From: Frigididesulfovibrio sp031553235
Lineage (GTDB): Bacteria > Desulfobacterota > Desulfovibrionia > Desulfovibrionales > Desulfovibrionaceae
Direction of reading: 5' to 3'
DNA length: 64,000 nucleotides
NCBI GenBank assembly: GCA_031553235.1
Contig: JAVBLS010000015.1
Coordinates: 65,833 to 129,832, forward strand
Positions 16,983 through 25,649 of the stretch are shown piece by piece. Under the pieces are notes generated by a model. It worked only from the letters and a program-made list of their open reading frames with translations, ran no database searches and had not been told where the DNA came from. Within the stretch, counting starts at the first letter, position 1, and every line of letters starts with the position of its first letter. Both the position numbers and the translations under genes were made by a program.

Positions 16983-17927
16983 ATGCCCATCAATATTCCC
17001 GGCGATCTGCCCGCGCGCTCCGTGCTGGAGCGGGAAAACATCTTTGTGATGACCGAAGAACGCGCCGTGCGTCAGGACATCCGCCCCCTGCAGATCGCCA
17101 TCGTCAACCTGATGCCCACCAAAATCGCCACCGAGATCCAGCTGCTGCGCCTGCTGGGCAATACCCCGGTGCAGGTGGACATCACCCTGCTCAAGGCCGA
17201 GAACCACGTTTCCAAGAACACCGCGCCCGAACACCTGGAACGTTTCTACACGACCTTTTCCCGGGTTGAAGGCCGCAAGTTCGACGGCATGATCATCACA
17301 GGCGCGCCCGTGGAACAGCTGCCCTTTTCCCAGGTGGACTATTGGGACGAGTTGAAGGCCATCATGGACTACAGCCGGGCCAACGTCTTTTCCACCCTGC
17401 ACATCTGCTGGGGTGCCCAGGCCGGGCTCTACCACCACTACGGCATTGACAAATACGTGCTGCCCGACAAGATGTTCGGGGTTTTTCCTCATGCCGTTGC
17501 CGACACCAAACGCCCAATTTTCCGGGGTTTTGACGACATCTTCCACGCTCCGGTCTCGCGCCACACCGGCATCCGCCGCGAAGAGATCCAGAGCCGGCCT
17601 GAACTGGATATTCTGGCGGAATCGCCCGAAGCCGGGGTCTGCGTAATCGAGGCCCGCAAGGCTCGACAAATCTTCATCACCGGCCATCTGGAATACGATG
17701 CCGAAACCCTTTCCCTGGAATACTTCCGCGACCGCAATAGGGGTCTGGACATCGAGGTACCGCGCAACTACTTCCCGGATGACAACCCCAACCTTGCGCC
17801 GGTGGTCTCCTGGCGGGCCCACGCCAACCTCTTTTACGCCAACTGGCTGAACTTCTACGTCTATCAGGAAACGCCCTACGAGCTGGACGCCATCGGCGCG
17901 AACGGCCGCAATTGGCATGCTATATAA
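16983..17927 (+). CDS. metA: homoserine O-acyltransferase MetA (predicted acetyl-CoA specific)
   Basis: Acylates homoserine for methionine synthesis. The 314 residues carry the MetA catalytic set Cys142 (HICWGAQAG), His235 and Glu237 (GHLEYDAE). Residue 111 is Glu (GAPVEQLPF). In this family Glu here selects acetyl-CoA, while Gly, as in E. coli, selects succinyl-CoA. The product would therefore be O-acetylhomoserine, which fits the MetY gene ten bases downstream. GAGGTG lies five bases before the ATG. The 78-base leader has short inverted repeats (GATATG/CATATC at about 16903-16933, CCGTA/TACGG) that could be an operator, but no riboswitch was recognised. Confidence 0.93.
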   Translation: MPINIPGDLPARSVLERENIFVMTEERAVRQDIRPLQIAIVNLMPTKIATEIQLLRLLGNTPVQVDITLLKAENHVSKNTAPEHLERFYTTFSRVEGRKFDGMIITGAPVEQLPFSQVDYWDELKAIMDYSRANVFSTLHICWGAQAGLYHHYGIDKYVLPDKMFGVFPHAVADTKRPIFRGFDDIFHAPVSRHTGIRREEIQSRPELDILAESPEAGVCVIEARKARQIFITGHLEYDAETLSLEYFRDRNRGLDIEVPRNYFPDDNPNLAPVVSWRAHANLFYANWLNFYVYQETPYELDAIGANGRNWHAI

Positions 17928-17937
17928 AGGATCCCCC

Positions 17938-19227
17938 ATGAGCCCCCGTTTCGAAACCCTGGCCATTCACGGCGGTCTGCGCGAAGACGACACCCGCGCC
18001 CGGGCCCTGCCGGTGCACCGCACTGCGGCCTATACCTTCAAAAGTCTGCGGCACGCCCGGGATCTTTTCTCCCTCAAGGAGACGGGCTATCTTTACACCC
18101 GTCTGGGCAACCCCACCCAGTCGGCCCTGGAAGAACGCGTCAGCCTGCTTGAAGGCGGAGCCGGGGCTCTGGCTCTGGCCTCCGGCACTTCGGCCATGTT
18201 TTACATTTTCATCAACCTGGCCCGGCAGGGGGACGAAATCGTGGCAGCCTGCAACCTGTACGGCGGCACTTTCACCATGCTGGGCAACATCCTGCCCCAG
18301 CTCGGCATCACGGCCCGCTTCGTCAAACCCAACGACCTTGAGGGCTTTGCCGCCGTGATCAACGACAAGACCCGGGCCGTCTATGTGGAAACCATCGGCA
18401 ACCCGACCCTGGAAGTGGCGGACATCGCCGCCCTGGCCGATCTGGCCCACAGTCGGGGCCTGCCCCTGATCGTCGACGCCACCTTCTCCACCCCGGCCCT
18501 GCAACGCCCCCTGGCCCAAGGCGCGGATATCACCATCCACTCCCTGACCAAGTGGATGGGTGGCCACGGCACGGCCATCGGCGGCGTTGTCGTCGACGGC
18601 GGCACCTTTGAGTGGAAAAACAACCCCCGCTTCCCCCTGTACAACGAGCCGGACGACAGCTACCACGGCATTCGCTGGGGGCATGACCTGGGCGAACTGC
18701 CGCCCTTCATCACCCGCATGCGCCTGGTGCCCCTGCGCAACCTCGGGGCCTGCATCAGCCCGGACAACGCCTGGATCTTCATGCAGGGGCTGGAAACCCT
18801 CGGCCTGCGCATGGAACGCCACTCGGCCAACGCCTTGAAGGTGGCGGAATTCCTGGCCGGGCACCCCAAAGTCGCCTGGGTGCGCTACCCCGGCCTGCCC
18901 GCAGACCCGTACCACGCCCTGGCCCGCAAATACTTTTCCGGCGGCTTCGGCGGCATGGTGGTCTTCGGGGTGCAGGGCAAAGGCGACGCCGGTCTGCAGC
19001 GCGCGGCCCGCTTCATCGAATCTCTCGAACTGTTCTCGCACCTGGCCAACGTGGGTGACGCCAAAAGCCTGGCCCTGCACCCGGCAGGCACCACCCACTC
19101 GCAGCTTTCCGACGCGCAGCAGGATGATTCCGGCATCCTGCCGGAAATGATCCGCCTGTCCATCGGCCTCGAACACCCCGACGACATCCTTGCGGATCTT
19201 GAGCAGGCCTTGGACAAGGTCGAATAG
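17938..19227 (+). CDS. metY: O-acetylhomoserine sulfhydrylase (MetY)
   Basis: A PLP enzyme of the Cys/Met metabolism family, 429 residues, the typical MetY length. It makes homocysteine directly from O-acetylhomoserine and sulfide, a sensible route in a sulfide-producing anaerobe. The PLP lysine is Lys205 in SLTKWMGGHG; YLYTRLGNPTQ and ASGTSAMFY are family motifs. The ATG at 17938 has AAAGGA six bases upstream and is preferred over an in-frame ATG at 17917, which would overlap metA. The pair metA-metY forms an operon. Confidence 0.95.
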   Translation: MSPRFETLAIHGGLREDDTRARALPVHRTAAYTFKSLRHARDLFSLKETGYLYTRLGNPTQSALEERVSLLEGGAGALALASGTSAMFYIFINLARQGDEIVAACNLYGGTFTMLGNILPQLGITARFVKPNDLEGFAAVINDKTRAVYVETIGNPTLEVADIAALADLAHSRGLPLIVDATFSTPALQRPLAQGADITIHSLTKWMGGHGTAIGGVVVDGGTFEWKNNPRFPLYNEPDDSYHGIRWGHDLGELPPFITRMRLVPLRNLGACISPDNAWIFMQGLETLGLRMERHSANALKVAEFLAGHPKVAWVRYPGLPADPYHALARKYFSGGFGGMVVFGVQGKGDAGLQRAARFIESLELFSHLANVGDAKSLALHPAGTTHSQLSDAQQDDSGILPEMIRLSIGLEHPDDILADLEQALDKVE

Positions 19228-19272
19228 AAGCTCAGCGAAACGCTGTTAAACTCCGATTCCGGCCTGGGGATA

Positions 19273-19296
19273 GAGCATTTCAAGTGTGAAATGCTC
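19273..19296. repeat. 24-bp minimal copy of the TA-flanked palindromic element
   Basis: GAGCATTTCA-AGTG-TGAAATGCTC, flanked by TA at 19271-19272 and 19297-19298. It is the same as the hairpin forming one end of the 113-bp elements at 41222 and 60944. It lies between the convergent metY and cobO genes; together with the right-hand TA, its last base forms the cobO stop codon. Confidence 0.8.
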
Positions 19297-19823
19297 TAGA
19301 ATTCGATGCCGGGGGTGGCTTTTATCCCCTGCTGATAGCCATGCTTGATCTCGGTCATCTCCGTGACCGTGTCGGCAAGATCGATGAGCTCCTGCGGGCA
19401 GCCCCGGCCGGTGAGGATCACGTTCATGCCCGGCCGACGGCCGCGAACCGATTCCAACACCTCGGCAACGTCCAGCATGTTCAGCGAAAGGGCCACGCAG
19501 ATCTCGTCCAGCACCACCAGGTCAAAGTCGTCGGCCAGATAGGCCTTGGCCTGGTCCAGGGCCTGGCGGGCTTCGGCCAGATCCGCCTCCGAGGGCGCGC
19601 CCCTGACAAAGCCCAGGCCAAAGCGCCGGTAGCGCAGCTTGTCCGGGTGAACGGCGGCATGGGCTTCGAGAAAGCCGCCTTCGCCGGTTTTCTGCGATTT
19701 CATGAACTGCAGCACGGCCACTTTCCAGCCGCGCCCCAGAGCACGGATGGTTGTGCCCAGAGCGGCCGTGGTCTTGCCCTTGCCCTTGCCGGTGTTGATC
19801 AGCACGCGTCCTTCTTTCGCCAT
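19296..19823 (-). CDS. cobO: cob(I)alamin adenosyltransferase (CobO/BtuR type)
   Basis: 175 residues, ATP-binding P-loop INTGKGKGKTTAALG at the N-terminus and the usual C-terminal end (QGIKATPGIEF). It transfers the adenosyl group of ATP to cob(I)alamin. AAGGAG lies seven bases before the ATG at 19823. As the last gene in the ornithine block it would supply adenosylcobalamin, the cofactor of D-ornithine aminomutase encoded upstream. The stop codon TAG is formed by the TA flank and first base of the 24-bp palindromic element. Confidence 0.93.
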   Translation of the reverse strand: MAKEGRVLINTGKGKGKTTAALGTTIRALGRGWKVAVLQFMKSQKTGEGGFLEAHAAVHPDKLRYRRFGLGFVRGAPSEADLAEARQALDQAKAYLADDFDLVVLDEICVALSLNMLDVAEVLESVRGRRPGMNVILTGRGCPQELIDLADTVTEMTEIKHGYQQGIKATPGIEF

Positions 19824-19864
19824 ACTTCTTCTCCTTAGTAATACTTTACGATAAATGCAGTCAC

Positions 19865-19993
19865 GGTAGTCGAGCCGGTTTGGTGTGAGACAAGGAAGGC
19901 GATGCTTTGGGCGATGGGGGTTGGGCTCTTCGGCCCTACCTCGGAGCACAAAGCGAGCCTGACGCTGTATCACACCAAACCGGCTCCACTACC
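19865..19993. repeat. 129-bp element with 24-bp terminal inverted repeats
   Basis: The outer 24 bases (19865-19888 and 19970-19993) are inverted repeats with one mismatch and contain GCCGGTTTGGTGTGA and its complement. The core holds TGAGACAA and GCGAGCCTGACGCTGTATCA, both shared with a second copy at 21437-21500. It lies between glmL and cobO and reaches the last codons of glmL. As RNA it would fold into a very long hairpin. Confidence 0.75.
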
Positions 19994-21341
19994 CGATGCC
20001 CAGGCTTTGCTTCATGAGCGCCAAAGCCGCAGCCGGATAGTTTTCCGCCATGAGTCCGGCGGCGGCCATGATATACTCTTTGTCCAACAGGGCTTTTCCG
20101 TGACGAGGAAAGAGCTGCGGGCTGTTTTTCGGGTGATTCAGGCCTTCCAAAATGGACCGGCCGGTCTCCAGGCGGGTCAAGGCTCCGCCGGTACCGATAA
20201 TCCACTGCACCGTGGTCAGATCTTTGCCCCTGGTCACGGGAATACGCCCGGCCGGGCCGTACAGGTATTCGGTCATGCCGGCATGCCGGGCCACAGCCGT
20301 CCGGGTGGCAGTCAGGGTCAGGGCTGAAGAAAAGGAACGCTCCGGGCCGGTGGCGGGAATGGGCTTGCACAGGGTGAGCAGTTGATCCTCCGTGCACTCC
20401 AGATCCCGGCAGAGGCGTTTCTTGTCGCACAGTTCCAACACGTTGGCCGCATTGACAAAGACCCCCAGATCCCCTTCCACGGTGCGCTTGGCAAAGGGTT
20501 CCGGCGCCAGAAGACGGGCGGCGATTTCCGGGTCGCCGTCGGTCACGGAGTGCACGTCGGTGGTGGCCCCGCCCACGTCCAGCACCATGAGATCCCCGAT
20601 TTCCTCGCGCAACAGCTTGGCGGCCAGCATCACCGCGCCGGGCGTGGGGATAATCCGGCCGGTGACCATCTGGCGAATCTTGGCCATACCCGGGGCTTCG
20701 GTGATGTGGGATTCAAAAACATCCTGAATGACCGTCCGGGTGGGCTCCACATTCAGTTGATCGATCTGGGGGTAGACGTTGGCCACCACCGAGACGGTGA
20801 TGCCCGCCTCGCGCAGAATCTTTCCCACCACCCCGGCGGCGGCCGTGTTGCCGGCGTAAATGATCGGGTGTTTCAGCCCGGATGCCGCCAAAGTTTTTGC
20901 GTTGGCAATGACCGTGCGTTTCTCGCCGTGGTCCACCCCGCCGGCCAGCAGGCTGATGTTGGGCCGGATCTCTTTGATCTCATCCAGGTCATAGTCTTCC
21001 AACAAGCCGGAAGTGACCATCCGGATGTTGGCCCCGGCCCCGAGAGCGGCTTCGCGGGCGGCCTTGACGGTCATGTCGTAGACCAGGCCGTGCACGGTCA
21101 TGCGCAAGCCGCCGGCCGCGCTGCTCGAGGCCGTCATGTTGCGCCAGAAAATTTCTTCGGCGGCTTTGCTTTGCATGTCCGCAACCGCATTGTTCAGGCC
21201 GATGACCACATCGCCCTCAAGCACGGTGGTGGCCGCCTGGCCCTGCCCCAGTCCGCGAGGGTCGCCTTGCTCAAGGCCTCCAAAGGCAGTGACCAGAGTG
21301 GTGGTGCTGCCGATTTCGGCAACCAGAAGATCCGCTTTCAT
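19989..21341 (-). CDS. glmL: MutL/GlmL-like reactivating ATPase for a B12-dependent aminomutase
   Basis: 450 residues of the actin-like (ASKHA) ATPase fold: phosphate-1 loop AEIGSTTTLVTAF at the N-terminus and phosphate-2 loop DVGGATTDVHS in the middle. Relatives accompany glutamate mutase and D-ornithine aminomutase and are thought to exchange damaged cobalamin from the enzyme. The ATG at 21341 has AAGGAA nine bases upstream; an in-frame start at 21371 is less likely. It follows oraE in the same direction, but a strong terminator lies in between, so it may be transcribed partly on its own. Repeats of one family flank the gene on both sides. Confidence 0.85.
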   Translation of the reverse strand: MKADLLVAEIGSTTTLVTAFGGLEQGDPRGLGQGQAATTVLEGDVVIGLNNAVADMQSKAAEEIFWRNMTASSSAAGGLRMTVHGLVYDMTVKAAREAALGAGANIRMVTSGLLEDYDLDEIKEIRPNISLLAGGVDHGEKRTVIANAKTLAASGLKHPIIYAGNTAAAGVVGKILREAGITVSVVANVYPQIDQLNVEPTRTVIQDVFESHITEAPGMAKIRQMVTGRIIPTPGAVMLAAKLLREEIGDLMVLDVGGATTDVHSVTDGDPEIAARLLAPEPFAKRTVEGDLGVFVNAANVLELCDKKRLCRDLECTEDQLLTLCKPIPATGPERSFSSALTLTATRTAVARHAGMTEYLYGPAGRIPVTRGKDLTTVQWIIGTGGALTRLETGRSILEGLNHPKNSPQLFPRHGKALLDKEYIMAAAGLMAENYPAAALALMKQSLGIG

Positions 21342-21436
21342 AGACACGCTTCCTTGTGAGCCGTGAATCATATGTTGTGAACCGAGGAGAGCGCCGCGTC
21401 AAGGTATAAGCCGGCACCTTTCACGCGCCGGCCCCA

Positions 21437-21500
21437 GGTAGCGGCTCAGTTTGGCATGAGACAATCGCAATGCGAGTCTGACGCTGTATCAGCCGCCGGT
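21437..21500. repeat. second copy of the glmL-flanking repeat
   Basis: Shares GGTAG, GTTTGG..TGAGACAA and GCGAG.CTGACGCTGTATCA, in the same order and orientation, with the element at 19865-19993. Its 3' arm is degenerate, so the long inverted repeat is lost. Confidence 0.6.
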
Positions 21501-21501
21501 A

Positions 21502-21534
21502 AAAAAAATCGGACGGACGGCACGCGTCCGTCCG
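21502..21534 (-). terminator. intrinsic terminator after oraE
   Basis: A 10-bp stem CGGACGGACG/CGTCCGTCCG with a 5-nt loop (21510-21534), followed on the minus strand by eight T (21509-21502). Textbook form for termination of leftward transcription. Confidence 0.88.
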
Positions 21535-21674
21535 GGTACAGCCGGTACGGGAACGGAGCCGGGGAGCAAGGTGTGACTCCCCGGCCCTTCATCGGGGGAC
21601 GAACTCCCCTTACCTTTGGCAAAGCCGCTTCACAAACGGCCTTGCCGACACGCACGGAAAGAGAGAAGTCCGAA

Positions 21675-23879
21675 CTACTTCTTGTCCCCGAACAACTCCA
21701 TATGCCGTTTGACCAGGGCGCTGGCCACGTGGATGCCCTTGGAACCCCGGCCGAAGCCGCCGTCCAGGCCTTCTTCCTTGGCGATTTCGTCCGTGACCTG
21801 GGTGCCGCCGCAGAGCAGAATGATCTTTTCGCGCACGCCCTTTTCCCGGCATAGCTGGTCGAGCCTGCGCATGTTGATGCGGTGGATGTCCGCGTGGGAG
21901 ATGATCGTGCTGGCCAGAATGGCGTCGGCATCCATCTCAATTGCCGCATCCACCAGCTTTTCCACCGGCACGGAGGTGCCCATGTACTGGTACTTGATGC
22001 CGAGGCCCTCAATGCCGCCGTGCTTGATGTCCAGAATCTCGCGCAGGCCCACCGAGTGTTCGTCTTCACCCACGGTGGCGGCCACGACCTTCAGGCCGCG
22101 CGCCCTGGCGTACTTGATGATCTCTTCGGGGCTCAAGGTCTCCTGGATGGGCGGGATGACCAGGGTCGCCGGATCGATGGCAAAGGGCACCCGGCCCTTG
22201 ACCTCCACCAGAGTGCCTTCGGAGGGGTGCAGCACCTGGCGGTGGATGACCTCCACGTCTTCCAGGCCCATCTTCTCGGCCATGGCCTGGGCCGCGAACT
22301 CCGCGGTGCGCTCGTCCGTGGGAATGCACATGGTCAGGCAGATGATCCCGTCGCCTTCCCACTGCACTTCGGGACGCAGCAGGCCTTTTTTGCGCTCCTC
22401 TTCATGCTGGGCCAGACGCTTGTGCACGTTGTCCTCGGCATCCAGTTCGCCCACCCACTGGATCTTTTCCGGTTTGCACAGGGTGCAGCCGTCGATCAGA
22501 TCGCAGGCGCACTTGGTGCCGGCGGGCAGGTGGTTATCGCCGAACTGCCGGCAGACCGGAGCCAGGTAATCGGGGTCGCGGGGCACCACGGTGCCTTCGC
22601 CCACGCCGCCGTTCTGGTCCCGGGCAATGCCGTCGCCGTTGCGCTCGGGGTAATAGCCGGAGTCGACGAAGAAACCGTCGGACACGGCGTTGAAGTAGCC
22701 GCCGGCTTCAATGATCTCTTCCATAAACAGGCAGGCCCGCTCTTTGAGCTCGCGCACCTTCTCGCCCAAGGGGCCGTCCATGTCCAGCTTAACGTAGGAA
22801 AGCAGGTCGTCCATGCCGATCAGGGCCTGCTTGCCGGTGTTGGTGCCGTGGATGTTGTTGTAGTGCCAGGGCACATTGCGGCCTTCGTCCGGAGTGATGG
22901 TGCTCTGAATGTCGGCCGAGGTCAGGCGCGAGATCAACAGGTTCAGGGCATGGGTCACGGTCACTTCGCGGGTGCACGATTCCATATACTTGGTGTTCAT
23001 CTGGGCCCGGAACCGATAGCCTTCAAAGAAGTCGCGCAGGGCCTTGGCATAGGGCAGGTCCAGCTTGACGCAGGGGGCCGGAGGCGCCGTGGGCGGCACG
23101 GTGGACAGGCAGATCAGATCCGGCGGCATGCCGACCATCTTGGAATACATGCAGTTCAGAGCATGCTGCACCATGAGCTCGGGCATGACCTTCCAGGCTT
23201 CGCGGGCGGTGGCGTTGGCGTTGTGCGCGCCGTCGATCTGGGCCATGCCCGATCCGGCCATGATGCACTTGGCCACGGCCGCGTCCACCATGGAACGGTA
23301 CATGTTGATGTTGCGATAGAGGATGTTGTACTGCGGATCCTGGTGGGCGCCGTTGACCCCTTCTTCGGCCAGGAGCACGGCCACTTCCGGGCCGGCCACG
23401 CCGCTGACGTAGGAGTGGAAGTTGATGGGCCGGCCGATTTCCTCTTCAACCAGGTCCAGGGCCCGGCGCGAAGCCCGCAGTTGCTTGCGGGTGATGGGCA
23501 CGCCGCCCACGCCTTCGGGCGTACCTTCGATCAGGCCGTCGAAGTGGCTTTGCCCGGCGGTGCGGATGACCATAAGGTGGTCCGCACCGTGCCAGGCGGC
23601 CATGCGCATGCGCCGGATGTCGTCCTCAAAGCGGCCAGAGGCGATTTCGGTGGTGATGTTGCAGTCGGGCTGGGGATCGATGTTGCCGAAATACTTGGCC
23701 GCCGGCAGGGGCACGGACTGCTTCAGGGGCTCGGAGCACTGACGGTAGGTGAAGGCGCCGTACTGGATGGGATCCACCTTTTCGCGCCAAGTCCAGCCGT
23801 TGCGCTTGGGCCGGTAGTTTTCCAGATCCTCAAACAGGGCCTCGATGCTGAGCTTTTCATTGGGCTTCAAAGGTTTCAT
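21675..23879 (-). CDS. oraE: D-ornithine 4,5-aminomutase large subunit (OraE)
   Basis: 734 residues. With OraS it forms the PLP- and adenosylcobalamin-dependent mutase that turns D-ornithine into 2,4-diaminopentanoate. The C-terminal Rossmann-like B12 domain shows the base-off motif DEHSVG, followed by the GGTQVTDEIAKEEGLDGGFG segment. The ATG at 23879 overlaps the oraS stop as ATGA and has AAAGGAG seven bases upstream; a GTG two codons earlier is less likely. The subunit order oraS-oraE and the flanking genes match clostridial ornithine fermentation clusters. Confidence 0.95.
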   Translation of the reverse strand: MKPLKPNEKLSIEALFEDLENYRPKRNGWTWREKVDPIQYGAFTYRQCSEPLKQSVPLPAAKYFGNIDPQPDCNITTEIASGRFEDDIRRMRMAAWHGADHLMVIRTAGQSHFDGLIEGTPEGVGGVPITRKQLRASRRALDLVEEEIGRPINFHSYVSGVAGPEVAVLLAEEGVNGAHQDPQYNILYRNINMYRSMVDAAVAKCIMAGSGMAQIDGAHNANATAREAWKVMPELMVQHALNCMYSKMVGMPPDLICLSTVPPTAPPAPCVKLDLPYAKALRDFFEGYRFRAQMNTKYMESCTREVTVTHALNLLISRLTSADIQSTITPDEGRNVPWHYNNIHGTNTGKQALIGMDDLLSYVKLDMDGPLGEKVRELKERACLFMEEIIEAGGYFNAVSDGFFVDSGYYPERNGDGIARDQNGGVGEGTVVPRDPDYLAPVCRQFGDNHLPAGTKCACDLIDGCTLCKPEKIQWVGELDAEDNVHKRLAQHEEERKKGLLRPEVQWEGDGIICLTMCIPTDERTAEFAAQAMAEKMGLEDVEVIHRQVLHPSEGTLVEVKGRVPFAIDPATLVIPPIQETLSPEEIIKYARARGLKVVAATVGEDEHSVGLREILDIKHGGIEGLGIKYQYMGTSVPVEKLVDAAIEMDADAILASTIISHADIHRINMRRLDQLCREKGVREKIILLCGGTQVTDEIAKEEGLDGGFGRGSKGIHVASALVKRHMELFGDKK

Positions 23880-24229
23880 TTCCACACTCCTTTGAGGGCG
23901 TCCCAGCCTTCGCCGCGGCCCAGTTTCAGACCGGCTTCCCGGTAGGGAAGCTTTTCCAGTTCAGACAGTTTCAACACCGCATGGCCTGCGCCCTTGCCAA
24001 GGAGGCCCTGGACGACGCAATGGTTGACGATCTCTTTGGCTTCCATGCTCGAAAAGCCCATGCGCAAGAGCACCGACCGCTCAATGGACGGCGTGGTGTG
24101 GGTTTTGGCCATCTCAATGAGAGGTGTGATGATTTCTTCCGCCAGCTTCCAGAAGCGATCTTTCAGCTCGACGTCGCTGAGGCTTGCCAGGTGTTTGCGG
24201 CGCTCCGCAAAGTCGTCGGTGCGTTCCAT
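23876..24229 (-). CDS. oraS: D-ornithine 4,5-aminomutase small subunit (OraS)
   Basis: 117 residues, the usual size for OraS (about 120). It is an all-helical partner that completes the OraE active site; KLAEEIITPLIEMAKTHTTP and SIERSVLLRMGFSSMEA are recognisable family segments. It starts one base after the ortB stop codon, uses AAGGAG located within the end of ortB, and overlaps oraE by four bases. This coupling favours equal synthesis of the two subunits. Confidence 0.93.
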   Translation of the reverse strand: MERTDDFAERRKHLASLSDVELKDRFWKLAEEIITPLIEMAKTHTTPSIERSVLLRMGFSSMEAKEIVNHCVVQGLLGKGAGHAVLKLSELEKLPYREAGLKLGRGEGWDALKGVWK

Positions 24230-24230
24230 A

Positions 24231-25649
24231 CTATTTTTTCTCCTTCAAGGCTTCCTGGACCAGGGGTTCCACGTCGGCCGGGCTCAGGCCGGTTTCGGCA
24301 GCCAGATACTCCATGTCCGAAGGGCTCACCGTCGTACCCTGCAGCTTGCCGAGGGCATGGCGCAGGTAGGAGCGGCGCAGTTTGCCCAGTTCAAGATCCT
24401 TGGTCTTGATCTGGCCGGCGTGTTCGGGAATGACGATGCGCACGCCCGGCTGATTGTCCTTGGGGTCGCCCCGGCGGACTTCCACGCCGTTCTTCTTGGC
24501 AAAGGTCAGTTGCGGCGAGGGGTGCTTGCCCGCGCCGGTGTATTCGGTTTCCTGGACCACCAGAATCTGGTCGCGGTCCATTTCCTGGGCGAGGGAAAAA
24601 GCTGCGGCAAGAGAGGTGTTGCCGGCCGGGCCCCGCTCAAGGCCTTCAATCTGGGCCAAGGCTTCGGTGATGAAAAAGACTTCGCCCTGGGTGACGGTCA
24701 CGTAGCGGTCGATGTAGCGCAGGGGACGGGCGGCGTTACGCGGCACGTCGGCCCGGTCCGGGCCGGTGAGGAAGGGCACGCCGAAGCCGGTGTGGCCGGT
24801 GGTGAAGGATTTCCGGTTGAAATCTTTGTCCGAGGCCATGTGCAGGCCGGAGAGGTCCACGCTGGCGCCGACCACCTTGGTGTCTTTGCAGCCCGCCTTG
24901 ATCAGTCCACGGGCCGTGCCGGTCAGGTTGCCGCCGCCGGCGTTGGTGGCCACGACCACGTCGGGATTGCGACCGAAAAAGGTTTGGCACTGTTCGGCGA
25001 TTTCCGTGCCCAAGGTTTCGATGCCGGCGATGCTGAAGGGCGTGTACAGCGAGGCGTTGAAAAAGCCGGTGTCTTCCAGCACGCGCAAGAAGGTGTAGAA
25101 CAGCTCCGGCCCCACGGTGAGTTGCAGCACTTCAGACCCATAAGCCTCGCAGGCCCGGCCTTTTTCGATGATCTCGGGCTGGCCCAGGCCTTTGCTGTCA
25201 AAGACCTCTTGGACAACGATGGACTTCAGGCCGAGCATGGCCGCCTGCGAGGCAATGCCCGCGCCGTAGTTGCCGCTGGTGGCGGCCACCAGGCCGGGGT
25301 AACCTTTCTGCTTGGCGAAGTGAGCGGAAACGGACGCCCGCCGGGCCTTGAAGCTGCCCGAGGGGTTGCAGGCCTCGTCTTTGATGAAGATGCGCGCGCC
25401 TTTGCCGGCCGGGGCATAGTGCCGGGCCAGGGCGGTCAGGTTTTTCATCTCCAGGAGCGGCGTATTGCCGATGCCCGTGGCGCACTGGATTTCGCGGATC
25501 TTGTCCAGGCTGAAGGCGGCCTTGGCCATCATGCCTTCATAGTCGAAGGCCAGAGAGCCGGACTCGAAGCTCTGATAGTCGATGCCCACGGCCTTGCGCA
25601 TAATTTCCGGACGGCGGGCCATGACCGCCTGATAACTATTGTCGGCCAT
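24231..25649 (-). CDS. ortB: 2-amino-4-ketopentanoate thiolase beta subunit (OrtB)
   Basis: 472 residues, a PLP enzyme of fold-type II (threonine-synthase-like). It contains the lysine segment NPSGSFKARRASV and the phosphate-cup-like AATSGNYGAGIAS. With OrtA and CoA it cleaves 2-amino-4-ketopentanoate to acetyl-CoA and D-alanine, the energy-conserving step of oxidative ornithine fermentation. AAGGAG lies seven bases before the ATG, and the start overlaps the end of ortA by 14 bases. Confidence 0.95.
   Translation of the reverse strand: MADNSYQAVMARRPEIMRKAVGIDYQSFESGSLAFDYEGMMAKAAFSLDKIREIQCATGIGNTPLLEMKNLTALARHYAPAGKGARIFIKDEACNPSGSFKARRASVSAHFAKQKGYPGLVAATSGNYGAGIASQAAMLGLKSIVVQEVFDSKGLGQPEIIEKGRACEAYGSEVLQLTVGPELFYTFLRVLEDTGFFNASLYTPFSIAGIETLGTEIAEQCQTFFGRNPDVVVATNAGGGNLTGTARGLIKAGCKDTKVVGASVDLSGLHMASDKDFNRKSFTTGHTGFGVPFLTGPDRADVPRNAARPLRYIDRYVTVTQGEVFFITEALAQIEGLERGPAGNTSLAAAFSLAQEMDRDQILVVQETEYTGAGKHPSPQLTFAKKNGVEVRRGDPKDNQPGVRIVIPEHAGQIKTKDLELGKLRRSYLRHALGKLQGTTVSPSDMEYLAAETGLSPADVEPLVQEALKEKK

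Larger units (their letters stand above)
21342..21674 (-). other. intergenic region between oraE and glmL
   Basis: 333 bases without a gene. Reading on the minus strand from oraE it holds a GCCGGGGAG/CTCCCCGGC hairpin (21558-21585), an intrinsic terminator (21502-21534), a degenerate repeat copy (21437-21500) and the glmL ribosome site. No clear promoter for glmL was identified. Confidence 0.6.
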
